Of a DNA stretch of 64,000 bases, positions 19,300 through 32,808 are shown piece after piece. Each line of letters opens with the position of its first letter. The first letter of the stretch is position 1. The translations under genes and the position numbers were made by a program. Origin of the DNA: Gordonia insulae (lineage in GTDB: Bacteria; Actinomycetota; Actinomycetes; Mycobacteriales; Mycobacteriaceae); NCBI RefSeq assembly GCF_003855095.1, contig NZ_CP033972.1, positions 930,001-994,000 on the forward strand, in the 5' to 3' direction. The notes under the pieces are model-generated. The model did no database searches. It was not told the origin of the DNA and saw nothing but the letters and a program-made list of their open reading frames with translations.

Positions 19300-19416
19300 G
19301 CTGACCGACGCCTGACCGACCGGCACCGCACGACGAGAAACCCTGACCGTTGATCGAAAACACGACCGAGGCGCCAGCCAGGACGTATCGATCACAGCCT
19401 GAGAAAGACACTCCAC

Positions 19417-21499
<2,083 letters not shown>

Positions 21500-21501
21500 T
21501 C

Positions 21502-21972
21502 GTGCGGATGGAGCAGATGTACCAGGAGGTGATCCTGGACCACTACAAGCATCCGCACGGGCGGGGACTGCGCGAGCCGTTCGGGGCCGAGGTGCATCAC
21601 GTGAACCCGACGTGCGGTGACGAGATCACGCTGCGGGTCGCGCTGTCGGCGGATGGGTCGACGGTGGAGGACATCTCCTACGACGGCCAGGGTTGCTCGA
21701 TCTCGCAGGCATCGACGTCGGTGCTGCACGATCAGATCGTCGGACAACCGGTCGCCGAGGCATTGGCCACGCTGGATTCGTTCAATACGATGATGACGTC
21801 GCGTGGAGCGAACGCCGGAGACGAGGATGTCATCGGCGACGGTGTGGCCTTCTCGGGTGTCAGCAAGTACCCGGCACGGGTCAAGTGCGCACTGCTGGGA
21901 TGGATGGCGTTCAAGGACGCGTTGTCCCGGACAGTCGAACGAGATGAATCTTCAGAAGTGGAGTCAGCATGA
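21502..21972 (+). CDS. sufU: Zinc-dependent sulfurtransferase SufU
   Basis: A 156-aa SufU/IscU-like protein. In Gram-positive bacteria SufU uses a zinc-bound Cys to accept sulfur from SufS. Ligand-bearing motifs are VNPTCGDEI (about residues 37-45), YDGQGCSISQAST (about 62-74) and YPARVKCALLGW. The start is GTG 21502 or ATG 21508, two codons later. It overlaps sufT by 4 bp (ATGA). Confidence 0.95.
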   Translation: MRMEQMYQEVILDHYKHPHGRGLREPFGAEVHHVNPTCGDEITLRVALSADGSTVEDISYDGQGCSISQASTSVLHDQIVGQPVAEALATLDSFNTMMTSRGANAGDEDVIGDGVAFSGVSKYPARVKCALLGWMAFKDALSRTVERDESSEVESA

Positions 21973-22325
21973 GTGACGAAACAGCCACACCCGAGGCCCC
22001 GACCACCTCGCTGCCACAGCTCGAGGACGTGGAAGAGGCGATGCGCGATGTCGTCGACCCCGAACTCGGTATCAACGTCGTCGATCTCGGCCTCGTCTAC
22101 GGCATCGACATCACCGACGACGCGGTCGCCAAGATCGACATGACCCTGACGTCGGCGGCCTGTCCGTTGACCGACGTGATCGAGGATCAGTCGCGGGCCG
22201 CGCTGGTGAGCAGCGGACTGTGTACCGATATGGAGATCAACTGGGTCTGGCTCCCGCCGTGGGGCCCCGACAAGATCACCGACGACGGCCGCGAGCAGTT
22301 GCGGGCGCTGGGCTTCACCGTCTGA
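21969..22325 (+). CDS. sufT: SufT-like metal-sulfur cluster biosynthetic factor (DUF59/MIP18)
   Basis: A 118-aa DUF59 (MIP18-family) protein of the SufT type, which helps mature Fe-S proteins. It contains DVVDPELGINVVDLGLVYGI (about residues 27-46), the conserved Cys in TLTSAACPLTDVI, and NWVWLPPWGPDKIT. It is the last gene of the sufRBDCSUT operon, ATGA-coupled to sufU, matching Rv1466 in the M. tuberculosis order. Confidence 0.93.
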   Translation: MSDETATPEAPTTSLPQLEDVEEAMRDVVDPELGINVVDLGLVYGIDITDDAVAKIDMTLTSAACPLTDVIEDQSRAALVSSGLCTDMEINWVWLPPWGPDKITDDGREQLRALGFTV

Positions 22326-22345
22326 TCAGCGTCTGATCACTGGCG

Positions 22346-22810
22346 ATGACCGCCACGTCCGACGAGCAACCGTCCGACCAGGGTCGGTTCCGACGCGTTC
22401 GCCGCTGGCAGCCGCCGCGGTACGAGTCGCGGGTCGAGAAGATGATCCGGGAGGCCACCGAGCGTGGCGAGTTCGACAATCTGCCGGGGATGGGCAAGCC
22501 CATCGACCTCAGCGACGCCGACGATCCCGACTGGTGGGTCAAACGCAAGATCCGTGACGAGAACCTCGATTCGTCGGCGCTGCTGCCCATGCCGCTGCAA
22601 TTGCGCAGGGAGGCACAGGACTTCCCGGATTCGTTGGTCTCGATCGCCGACGAGGACGCGGTCCGCGAGATCCTCACCGACTTCAATCGCCGTGTGCGAG
22701 AAGCTCATCTGGTCTCGCGATCAGGTCTGCCGACCCTGGTCACGGCGCACACCGTGGACGTCGACGACCTGATCGACAGGTGGCGGGAGCTGCGCCGGTC
22801 GCGCGGGTGA
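22346..22810 (+). CDS. DUF1992 (DnaJ homologue subfamily C member 28-like) protein
   Basis: A 154-aa protein with the DUF1992 domain: YESRVEKMIREATERGEFDN, LPGMGKPIDL, then DPDWWVKRKIRDEN, and an N-D-F-N-like LTDFNRRVREAHL. The function of the family is unknown. It lacks a J domain, as bacterial members do. It is 20 bp after sufT, so it may ride on the suf transcript. The next gene, hen1, has its own promoter. Confidence 0.85.
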   Translation: MTATSDEQPSDQGRFRRVRRWQPPRYESRVEKMIREATERGEFDNLPGMGKPIDLSDADDPDWWVKRKIRDENLDSSALLPMPLQLRREAQDFPDSLVSIADEDAVREILTDFNRRVREAHLVSRSGLPTLVTAHTVDVDDLIDRWRELRRSRG

Positions 22811-22837
22811 ACACTCGCGCGACACGAGATCGCCGTC

Positions 22838-22870
22838 GTGGTTGCGGTTCCGGTCGCGGTCGCGGTCGCG
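22838..22870. repeat. Short 6-bp (GGTCGC-like) tandem repeat before hen1
   Basis: About five imperfect units of GGTYGCGGT type lie 40-75 bp upstream of the hen1 start, just before its -10 box. This may reflect slippage. It has no recognised role. Confidence 0.6.
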
Positions 22871-22912
22871 CAGAGCGGTAAACCCGTTGCGGGCATCAGT
22901 AGGGTTTGCCCT

Positions 22913-24328
22913 GTGATGATGACTCTCGAGGTGCGCGGCGACCGTGATACCCCGGCCACCGATCTTGGATACCTGCTGCACAAGCACCCGGACCGCATGC
23001 AGACCTTCGACACCTCGCAGGGCACCGCGCGCGTCTTCTATCCAGGGGCCGGTGTGCACGAGTGCCGTGTCGCCCTGCACGTGGACGGCGAGGGCGTCCG
23101 TTCGCGCGACGAGACGGAACGCCACGTCAGCACCATCCCGTATGCCGCGTCGTCCCGATTCGTCGTCGCGATCGGCAAGGTTTTCGGTGACGCCCTCGCC
23201 GGTCGGTGCGCCCGTCCCGAGTTGGTCGAGCACTCCTGGCCGATCGCCATCACCGTGCCGTCGGTGCCCATCGGGGGACAGGTGGGACCCGACGAGCTCT
23301 TCACGCCGTTGGGCTGGCGCGTCGAGGTCTCCCGGCAGCCGCTGCGGCCCGCGGGGTGGGGCGACTCGCCGTACGCGGGAGTCTCGCTACAGGGCCGGCA
23401 TACGGTCCGTGACGCTCTGCGCCACCTCTGCGTGCTGCTGCCCGTGATCGCCGACGACAAGCACTATTTCGTCGACGAACTCGAGATCGACAAGCTCGAG
23501 CGTCTCGGCGACGGCTGGCTGTCCACCCACCCGCACCGGGACCGCATCATCAGCGGCTACGTCAAGCGAGTGCGCCCGCTGGTCGACCTCGCCGTCGACC
23601 GGCTCACCGGCTCTGACCCGACCGACGCCGATCCGACCGACGCCGATCCGACCGGTCCGGGGACGGCCGATCAGCGGGGCGCCGAGACACCGGGAACCGC
23701 GAGGCAGGCCGGGTCGGCGGTCGCCGCCCGTCGGGAGAGCCTGGCCCGCAGACGACTCGATGCGGTCGTGGAGTCGGTGCGTGCGGCACACGGACGATCG
23801 GTCCTCGACCTCGGATGCGGCGAGGGGCGCCTCCTCGCCGCGCTCGCAGCCGACGGCACCCACACGCGCCTGGCGGGCGTCGACGTGTCCGTGGCGGCCC
23901 TGAACCGTGCCGCCGAACGGTTCGGCCGTCGACGCGATGTCGCACTGTGGCAGTCGTCGTTGATGTACGCCGACTTCCGCTGCCGCGGGTTCGACGTCGC
24001 CGTCCTGATGGAGGTCATCGAGCACATCGATCAGACGCGGCTGCCCGTTGCCGTCGCATCGGTCTTCGACGGCATGGCGCCGGGGACCGTCGTCGTGACG
24101 ACACCGAACCGCGAGCACAACTCCCGCTACGGCCTCGGCGACGACGAGTTCCGGCACCCGGATCACCGATTCGAGTTCACCCGTGCGGAATTCGCCCGCT
24201 GGTGCGATGACGTCGCCGCCGAGTACCGCTACACCGTGGCGCTCGGCGAGATCGGAGATCCCGACGCCGAGGTCGGCGCGCCGACCCAGAGTGCTGTGTT
24301 CACCCGGATCGACGAGGAGAGCCGATGA
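22913..24328 (+). CDS. hen1: Bacterial Hen1, 3'-terminal RNA ribose 2'-O-methyltransferase
   Basis: A 471-aa SAM-dependent enzyme. Bacterial Hen1 methylates the 2'-OH at the 3' end of a cleaved RNA so that Pnkp-mediated repair leaves a cut-resistant junction. The N-terminal half is the Hen1-specific ligase-activating domain (DLGYLLHKHPDRMQTFDTSQ; later HYFVDELEIDKLERLGDGWL). The methyltransferase starts near residue 300 with VLDLGCGEGRLLAAL. Metal ligands fit MEVIEHI plus the His in HPDHRFEFTRAEF. The linker has 15-bp tandem repeats (DPTDA units, about 23617-23655). GTG 22913 lies exactly 7 nt after TAGGGT (22900-22905), so the transcript is probably leaderless. It overlaps pnkp by ATGA. Confidence 0.92.
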   Translation: MMMTLEVRGDRDTPATDLGYLLHKHPDRMQTFDTSQGTARVFYPGAGVHECRVALHVDGEGVRSRDETERHVSTIPYAASSRFVVAIGKVFGDALAGRCARPELVEHSWPIAITVPSVPIGGQVGPDELFTPLGWRVEVSRQPLRPAGWGDSPYAGVSLQGRHTVRDALRHLCVLLPVIADDKHYFVDELEIDKLERLGDGWLSTHPHRDRIISGYVKRVRPLVDLAVDRLTGSDPTDADPTDADPTGPGTADQRGAETPGTARQAGSAVAARRESLARRRLDAVVESVRAAHGRSVLDLGCGEGRLLAALAADGTHTRLAGVDVSVAALNRAAERFGRRRDVALWQSSLMYADFRCRGFDVAVLMEVIEHIDQTRLPVAVASVFDGMAPGTVVVTTPNREHNSRYGLGDDEFRHPDHRFEFTRAEFARWCDDVAAEYRYTVALGEIGDPDAEVGAPTQSAVFTRIDEESR

Positions 24329-26930
24329 CCACACCGACTGCCTCGCACCCGATCACCGACGATCCGATGCCGATAGAACTGCCCGACCTGTGTCTGGTCG
24401 TCCTCGTCGGGGTGTCCGGATCCGGGAAATCCACCTTCGCCCGCAACCACTTCCGTGACACGGAGGTGCTGTCGTCGGACACGTTCCGGGGTCTCGTCGC
24501 CGATGACCCGACCGATCAGGGCGCCACCGCGGACGCCTTCGGCGCGCTGTTCGACGTCGCCGGACGGCGGCTGCGCCGTGGGCTGCTGACCGTCGTCGAT
24601 GCCACCTCGGTCCGAGCCGAGGACCGGCGCAAGCTACTCGACTTGGCGAAGGACCACGACGTGTTCGCCGTCGCCGTGGTCCTCGACGTCGAACTCGACG
24701 TGCTCAAGCGGCGGTCGGCGGCGCGCACGGATGTCGACGAGGGAGTCGTCGTCCGTCAGCACCGCCTGCTGCGGCAGCAGGGAAAGAACCTGCGCAAGGA
24801 GGGTTTCCGCTTTGTCCACCGGCTGGTCGGTGCGGCGGCGATCGATGATGTGAGTGTCGTCCGGACACGGCTGTTCAACGACCTCACCGACCAGCACGGC
24901 CCGTTCGACATCATCGGCGACGTGCACGGTTGTCGTGCCGAACTCGAGACGTTGCTGCGCGACCTGGGATGGACGATCACGTCGTCGCCGGACGGCGCGG
25001 TCGATGTGCTCGACCACCCGGAGGGCAGGCGAGCGGTCTTCGTCGGGGACCTGGTCGATCGTGGACCGGACACGCCCGGGGTGCTGCGGCTGGTCATGTC
25101 GATGGTGGCGTCGGGTCAGGCGATCTGCGTCCGCGGCAATCACGAGGAGAAGCTGCTCCGTGCCCTACGGCAACGCGACGGTGGTCGTCGCGCCGACAAG
25201 CCGGTGCAGCTCACCCACGGCCTGGCCGAATCGGTGCAGCAACTCGATGCGTGCCCAGCCGAATTCCGCACTGCCGTCATCGAATTCCTCGACGGACTCG
25301 TCTCCCACTACGTCCTCGATGACGGGCGCCTGGTGATCTCGCATGCCGGGCTGGCCCAGCGCTATCACGGCCGCACGTCCGGTCGTGTCCGCAACCTGGC
25401 CATGTACGGCGAGACCACCGGCGAACAGGATCGGTGGGGTTACCCGATCCGCGTCGACTGGGCGCGTGACTATCGGGGCGATGCCCGGGTGGTCTACGGA
25501 CACACGCCCGTGCCGACGGCGGCCTGGATCAACAACACGATGTGCCTCGACACCGGCTGCGTGTTCGGCGGGCGCCTCACCGCGCTGCGGTACCCGGAGG
25601 GTGAGCTCGTCGATGTCCCCGCGGGCCGGACGTACTGGCCGTCGGAGCGTCCGATGGGATATGGGGACTCGGCCGCCGACGCCCGCGTCCGGGCCGGGCT
25701 GACACTCGACGACGTCGTCGGAAAGCGCACCGTCACCACGCGTTTCGGACCTCCGGTGACGGTTCGGGAGGAGAACGCGGCCGCCGCCCTCGAGGTGATG
25801 TCGCGGTACGCGGTGGATCCCCGGTGGTTGCGCTATCTCCCGCCGACGATGAGTCCGGCCGGCAGTGCCGATCCCGACCTGCTGGAGGACCCGCAGTCCG
25901 CGTTCGCCTCCTACGCAGAACTCGGCGTGACCGAGGTGATCTGCGAGGAGAAGCACATGGGTTCACGGGCGGTCGTGGTGGTGACCCGCGACGACGACGC
26001 CGCCCGCCTCGGATTCGGCGTGTACGACGGTGGGCCCGGCGCGATCTACACACGAACGGGCCGCCCGTTCTTCGAGCCGGGGACGACGGGTGCCCTGCTC
26101 GCGCGGATCCGGGCCGCGGCGCAGGGTGTCTTCGACGACCTGGGCTGTGATCGACTGATTCTGGACGCCGAGCTCCTGCCGTGGAACATCAAGGGCGAGG
26201 GACTGATCCGCGATCACTTCGCGTCGGTACCGGCCGCCGCCGAGCCGGAGCTGGCGTTGTTGACGTCCGAATTGCGCGACGCAGCCGAGCGCGGGCTCGA
26301 CGTCGCGGAGCAGATCGCGGTGACGACCCGCCGCAGCACCGACGTGTCGGCGTTCGCCGACGCCCTGCTCCGCTACATCCGACCGGGTGCCGGTGTCGAC
26401 GACATCCGCATCGCGCCCTTCGAGCTGCTCGCGGCCGGAGCGGACGGCGGCCACGAGACATTCGAGAATCGTCCGCACACCTGGCATCTCGAGATCGCCG
26501 ACCGTCTGGCGGGTGCCGATCCGGAGCTGTTCACCACCACGCGACGACGTGTCGTCGACACCGGGTCGGAGCGCTCGCGTGCCGACGGCGCCGCCTGGTG
26601 GGCGGAGATGACGGCGGATGGGGGAGAGGGCATGGTCGTCAAACCGATCGGCAACCTCGTACGCGACGCACGCAACCGGGTGGTGGTCCCCGGGCTGAAG
26701 GTGCGGGGGCCGAGTACCTGCGGCTCATCTACGGGCCGTCGTATCTCGGCGACGTGCACCGGCTGCGTTCGCGAGACCTGCGGCACAAGCGCTCGATGGC
26801 CATGCGTGAGTATCAGCTCGCGCGGGAGGCGCTTGCGCGCCACCGTGAGGGAGCGCCGTTGTGGCGAATCCACGAATGCGTGTTCGCGATCCTCGCGTGC
26901 GAGTCCGAGCCGGTCGATTCACGGCTCTGA
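24325..26930 (+). pseudogene. pnkp: Polynucleotide kinase-phosphatase/ligase Pnkp, with a 1-base frameshift
   Basis: Multidomain RNA-repair enzyme. The kinase carries P-loop GVSGSGKSTFAR (about residues 29-40). A calcineurin-like phosphatase follows (GDVHGCRAELETLL near 198, GDLVDRGPD, GNHEEKL near 271). The adenylyltransferase/ligase domain has its nucleotidyl lysine in EEKHMGSR (Lys about 543). The frame breaks at about codon 794, at a run of five G (26705-26709): KVRG is followed by nonsense ending at 26934. Adding one base restores AEYLRLIYGPSYLGDVHRL and the normal end RIHECVFAILACESEPVDSR, giving 868 aa. The break falls after the ligase core motifs. Without repair the last about 75 residues are replaced. 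ATGA overlap with hen1 shows coupling. Assembly indel or true lesion cannot be told apart here. Confidence 0.88.
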
Positions 26931-27046
26931 GTAGTAGTTCTCACCCACACCGGACGGATCGGCGTGGACATCAGTCCTGGACGTCACAGCGGAGATGGTT
27001 ACCGTGGAGGTGTACCAACGAACGCGACAGTCGGAAGAGGTGCGCG

Positions 27047-27208
27047 ATGACCGTGAACGACCCGATCCCGTCCGCCGACGACGCAGACCTCATCGAACAG
27101 TCGATCGAGGTCGGCGACGATGCCGAGGACTACCCGGCGACCGACCGTGACGTCATCACCGACGAGTCCCAGGCGTTCGCGCCGGTGACCCTGGACCAGC
27201 GCCGCTGA
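27047..27208 (+). CDS. Small acidic hypothetical protein
   Basis: A 53-aa acidic protein, MTVNDPIPSADDADLIEQSI at the N-terminus and AFAPVTLDQRR at the end. No domain is recognised. AAGAGG lies 6 nt before the ATG, and codon use is like that of the neighbours. It sits alone between pnkp and the convergent lycopene cyclase. Short acidic orphan proteins of this style occur in related genera, but I cannot assign a role. Confidence 0.6.
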   Translation: MTVNDPIPSADDADLIEQSIEVGDDAEDYPATDRDVITDESQAFAPVTLDQRR

Positions 27209-27236
27209 TCGGTTCTGACGGATGCCCCGGAGCGTG

Positions 27237-28360
27237 TCATCGCCCGGTCAGGACGGCGCGGGCGAGTGTGCGTCGGGTCCGGTGGTCCGCCCGCGCGAAC
27301 AGGGTGAGCATCGCCGCGACGGACCCGGGCAGATCGGTACGTCCCGACAGGTACGCGCGCTGGCGCGCGACCGGTAGGCGGGCAAAGGTGGCGAAGAACC
27401 CCCGGGTCTGGTCCGCGTCGAGGGCCAGCAGCGCGTGCAGGCCCGCCGTACGGAGTCGATGCACGGCACGGGCTCCCGCCGGCCACAGGTCGTCGGCCGG
27501 CGCCCGGCCGTCGGCAATCGCATCGGCGACGACGCGCGCCGCGGCGAGTGACATGCCGATGCTGTAGCCGGTGGCCGGGTGCAGCAGTCCGCCTCGTGCA
27601 CCGAACGACAGCGGCTTGTGCCGCCATGGGGAGTCGATGCCCTCGAGCGAGAACGAGACGGATTCGGTGTCGAGCGCATCCTCTGCGAGCCCGCCCAGTC
27701 GCGCCTCGAGCCGGCCGCGCAGCTCGGTGATGGTCAGGGGCGGGTCCCCGGCCAGGCAGGTCTCCTCCAGGAGCACCCGCTCGTCATCGAGCGGGATCGC
27801 GTAGAGGAACGACGGCATGCCCGAGTCGTCGAGCGTGCGGCCGTCGGTCTCCTCGATGGGTGTCCAGTCCATCAACACCGCCTCGGCCGCACCGAGGACA
27901 GGACGTGCCCGCTCGCGGGTGACCACCACGCCGAAGGCGGTCTGACGCGGTCCCTGACCGGACGTGCCCCGGGCGTCGACAACAGTGGACGCCCGGACGA
28001 TGCCGGAGTCGGTGATCAGGTGGTCGGCAGCCACCCGGGTCGCCCGCTCGGCGACGATGCGCGCCCCGTCGACGGTCAGGGCGCGTTGCAGGCCCGCGTT
28101 GTCGATCACGCTGTAGCCCGGGCGATCCGGGCCGCGTCCGGGGTGCGGATCTCGACCGAATCGACCTGGGCCGACACCGCGTCGGCCGGTAGCCACGGCG
28201 GCAACTCGTCGGTCCAACAGGCATAGGTCGGGCGCCAGGGCGCGTTCGGGTGGGGATCGACGAGCGTGACGGTCAGCCCCCGAAGGAGCAGGTGGTGGGC
28301 CAGTGCGCGACCCGCAGGTCCCGCACCGACCACGGCCACGTCGGTGACCCCGGTGGTCAC
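27237..28360 (-). pseudogene. Lycopene beta-cyclase (CrtL/CrtY-like), frameshifted
   Basis: Flavoprotein that cyclises lycopene ends during carotenoid synthesis. The GTG at 28360 overlaps the SDR stop (GTGA). The first part reads VAVVGAGPAGRALAHHLLLR (FAD-binding) and PWRPTYACWTDELP, then meets a stop at about codon 84. The rest continues in another frame from YSVIDNAGLQRAL (28125-28105), through LMDWTP and ATGYSIGMSLAAARVVADAI, to 27237. Inserting one base around 28115-28125, in a stretch with CCC and GGG runs, gives one 374-codon frame. No other carotenoid gene lies in the window. If the lesion is real, this strain would not form cyclic carotenoids by this enzyme. Confidence 0.82.
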
Positions 28361-29151
28361 ATCGAGCCGGTGGAGAGGGTTCCGCCGTCGACGGCCAGGG
28401 TCTGTCCCGTGATCCATCCGGCCTCCGCGGAGGCGAGGAACGCGGCGGCCCGCGCGATGTCGTCCGGCTCGCCGAGACGGCCCAGCGGATAGGACTTGAC
28501 GGCGCGAGCTTCGTTGTCGCCGGCGATCAGGTCCTTGGCGAACTGGGTTTTGACGATGGCCGGGGCGATCGCGTTCACCCGGATGTTCGCCGGCCCGAGT
28601 TCCCAGGCCAGTTCGGATGTCAGTCGGATCATCGCAGCCTTCGACGCGCCGTAGGCCGCGATCACGCCGGTGGATCGGATGCCGGCGACCGACGAGATGT
28701 TGACGACAGCGCCTCCGCTCTCGCGCATACCGGCGTGGAAGGCCTGCTGGATGAAGCCGAGTGCGGCCACGACATTGGTGTCGAGGAGCTTGCGGAATCC
28801 ACCCAGGTCGGCGTCCATCAGCGGACCGAACAACGGGTTGATTCCGGTGTTGTTGATGAGGATGTCGATTCCGCCGCCCTGGGCGACCGTCGCGGCGACC
28901 GCCTCGGCGCGGTGAGTTTCGTCACCGGTGTTGCCCGGGCAGGCGGTCACCACGGCGCCGGTCACATCGGTGCGGATCTGGTCGGCCGCCTCCGCGAGTG
29001 GCTCGGGTTTGCGGCCGGTGATCACCACGGCGGCACCGCGTCGGGCCAGTTCGGTGGCGATCGCCAGGCCGATGCCGCGGCTCGCGCCGGTCACCAGTGC
29101 GGACTTGCCGGTCAGGTCTGAGGACAGCTGTGTGGGTGTGGGTTCGGTCAC
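28357..29151 (-). CDS. SDR-family oxidoreductase
   Basis: A 264-aa classical short-chain dehydrogenase/reductase with NAD(P)-binding TGASRGIGLAIATELARRG (about residues 21-39), NNTGIN (NNAG variant), the catalytic Ser in VVNISSVAG, YGASKAAMIRL (Tyr and Lys), and a C-terminal GQTLAVDGG. The substrate is unknown. The GTG at 29151 was chosen because TACCGT lies exactly 7 nt upstream (leaderless). The stop overlaps the lycopene cyclase start, so the two may be co-translated. It is divergent from the ABC-F gene across 86 bp. Confidence 0.88.
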   Translation of the reverse strand: MTEPTPTQLSSDLTGKSALVTGASRGIGLAIATELARRGAAVVITGRKPEPLAEAADQIRTDVTGAVVTACPGNTGDETHRAEAVAATVAQGGGIDILINNTGINPLFGPLMDADLGGFRKLLDTNVVAALGFIQQAFHAGMRESGGAVVNISSVAGIRSTGVIAAYGASKAAMIRLTSELAWELGPANIRVNAIAPAIVKTQFAKDLIAGDNEARAVKSYPLGRLGEPDDIARAAAFLASAEAGWITGQTLAVDGGTLSTGSM

Positions 29152-29237
29152 GCCCCACACGGTAGTGGCAGTGCCATCGGTCGGTGGCGTCCTCGGGTGG
29201 AAAAACCGGTGGCCGGACGTGGGTAGACTGGTCCGTC

Positions 29238-30866
<1,629 letters not shown>

Positions 30867-31715
30867 TGCGCCGACGACTCATCGTGGGTGGGTGATCACG
30901 TCCTGTCCGGTGGTCGGGTTGTGCCAGGTGATGGTGCGGTCGGTGTGCATGGTGGGTAGCCAGATTCCGAGGTGTTTGCGGTGGTGATCGGGTGTGCAGA
31001 TGGGTGCCAGGTTGGCGTCGATGGTCCAGCCGCCGGCGTGGGGGTCGGCGTGGTGGAACTTGACGAGATGATCGAGCTCGCAGTCGTGGGAGGGGCTGCT
31101 GCACCACGGGTATCGACAGGTCAGATCCGTGTACAGGATGTGTCGGCGTAGTCGTGGCGATGGGGTGTAGGTCAGTGCTCCCGGTGGTGGATGCTCGTAT
31201 CCGCCGTGTCCGGTGGGATCGACCGGTGGCGCCGGTGGTGCGGGGTCGTGGTCGCCGACGATGATCAGCCCGGAAGGGCGGCGGCGCTGCGCGTGGGTGG
31301 GTGCGGGGATGAGTGTCGACTTGTGCGCCAGGTTTGTGGCGAGGGCAGGGTCGATCGCCCCGTATCCGCGGAGTCGGGGGACCTCGGTGGTGGTGGTGGT
31401 GGGGTCGAGGAGCAGGGTCCAGGCGGGTGGGGATGGTGGCGCCGAATCCTTCCTCACTGCAGTGTCTTCGGCGACGCCAGGGTCGTCGGCGGGCGCATCG
31501 TTCTCGCCGGACGCAGCATCCTCGCCGGACCCAGCATCTGCCCTGGGCGCAGCATGGTCGCTGGGCGCAGCATCTGCGCTCAGTGCGGCATCGTCGGCGG
31601 GACCATCGGTGTCGCCAACGTCGCCGGCGCCCGCCTCCGACGGAGTCTCCTCGGCACCATACCCATTCGCGTCCGGCGACTCTGTCGGCTCGACGAGACC
31701 CTCGGGAGCGGGCGG

Positions 31716-31830
31716 ACGGTTCGGACCGCTCGGGCCGCTCGGGCCTGTCGTGTCCGTCGGGCCGTTCGGGTAGCTCGGACCGCTGGGATCGTTCGGACCG
31801 TTCGGGCCGTTGGGGTCGTTGGGGTTGGGT
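31716..31830. repeat. 9-bp repeats encoding (S/N)GP in the HNH gene
   Basis: Imperfect 9-bp units (core TCGGGCCGT on the + strand) encode a run of Ser/Asn-Gly-Pro and Asp-Pro tripeptides on the minus strand between the DUF222 and HNH domains. Length probably varies between strains. Confidence 0.8.
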
Positions 31831-32270
31831 GTGTCGGGGGTGGGGTTGTGGGGGCAGTCGCTGCGGCCGCAGCCGCAGGTCAGTGTTTTGCCGGGTACGC
31901 CGGTGATCTCGGCCAACGCCATCACCCGTTGTTGCCCGATGCGGCGCGGGTCGCGGCGACACAGTCGTGCGGCGATCAACGCGGCGATGCGGTGGGCGAG
32001 GTAGACGCCGTCTTCGGCGGGCACACACCCATCGATATTCATGTGTCCCGACGAGTCGGCGGTGACGGTCAGGTTTTGCCACGCCTGCCCGAACTCCTCA
32101 CGCGTTTGTGCGGCGCCCTCGGGATCGAGACTGATCACCGCCTCGGCCAACTGATCACGCAACACTGGATCGGTCGTCGGACGCGACCCCAACTCCAACG
32201 CCAGATCCTCAAACGTCCACTCCGACGACGCATCATCGGCGGCGGGGTCGTGCCCGTCTGAATCAGCGGC

Positions 32271-32390
32271 ATCAGCCGGATCGACCGGATCGGCTGGATC
32301 GACCGGATCGGCTGGATCGACCGGATCGACAGGATCGACAGGATCGGTGGGATCGGTGGAATCAGCAGGATCGGCGGGATCGGTGGGTTG
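32271..32390. repeat. 9/18-bp repeats encoding DPV/DPA in the HNH gene
   Basis: Alternating units GGATCGACC and GGATCGGCT, with an 18-bp higher-order period, encode Val-Asp-Pro and Ala-Asp-Pro repeats within the DUF222 domain region. All units keep the frame. Confidence 0.85.
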
Positions 32391-32762
32391 GTCGCCGGTG
32401 CTCGGCTCGGTGGGATCGGTGTTGGGGGTGTCGCCTGTGCTCGGGTCGGTGATGATGCCTTCGGGTGCGGCTTGGGCGGCGTAGACCATGGTTGCCATTC
32501 GGGGGGTGCTGAACTCGCCGGCCAGATATCGCATCCGGATCTTGGGGAGTCGTTGCAGCGCTTCACCCAGGTTGAACCAGGAGCCGGCTTTGGTGCGTGA
32601 TAAGCCCAACGCCAGCGAGACCTCCCCGACGGCGGCTTTGTCGGCGGTGTTGCGGGCCCGCATCTGCCCGGTGGCGTTCAGCGATACCAGCATGTCGTCA
32701 TAGACCGACTGTCCCAACCGGTACGCCGCGAGCAGGGCACGGGCTTCGTGTTGGCGGCTGAC

Positions 32763-32785
32763 TGAAGTACCCCAGGTTTAGTTCC
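32763..32785. repeat. IS3 left terminal inverted repeat
   Basis: 23 bp, perfectly inverted relative to 34052-34074. The outer end begins TGAAGTACCCC. Confidence 0.95.
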
Positions 32786-32808
32786 GTCATCTGTAGGAGG
32801 ATGGAGCC

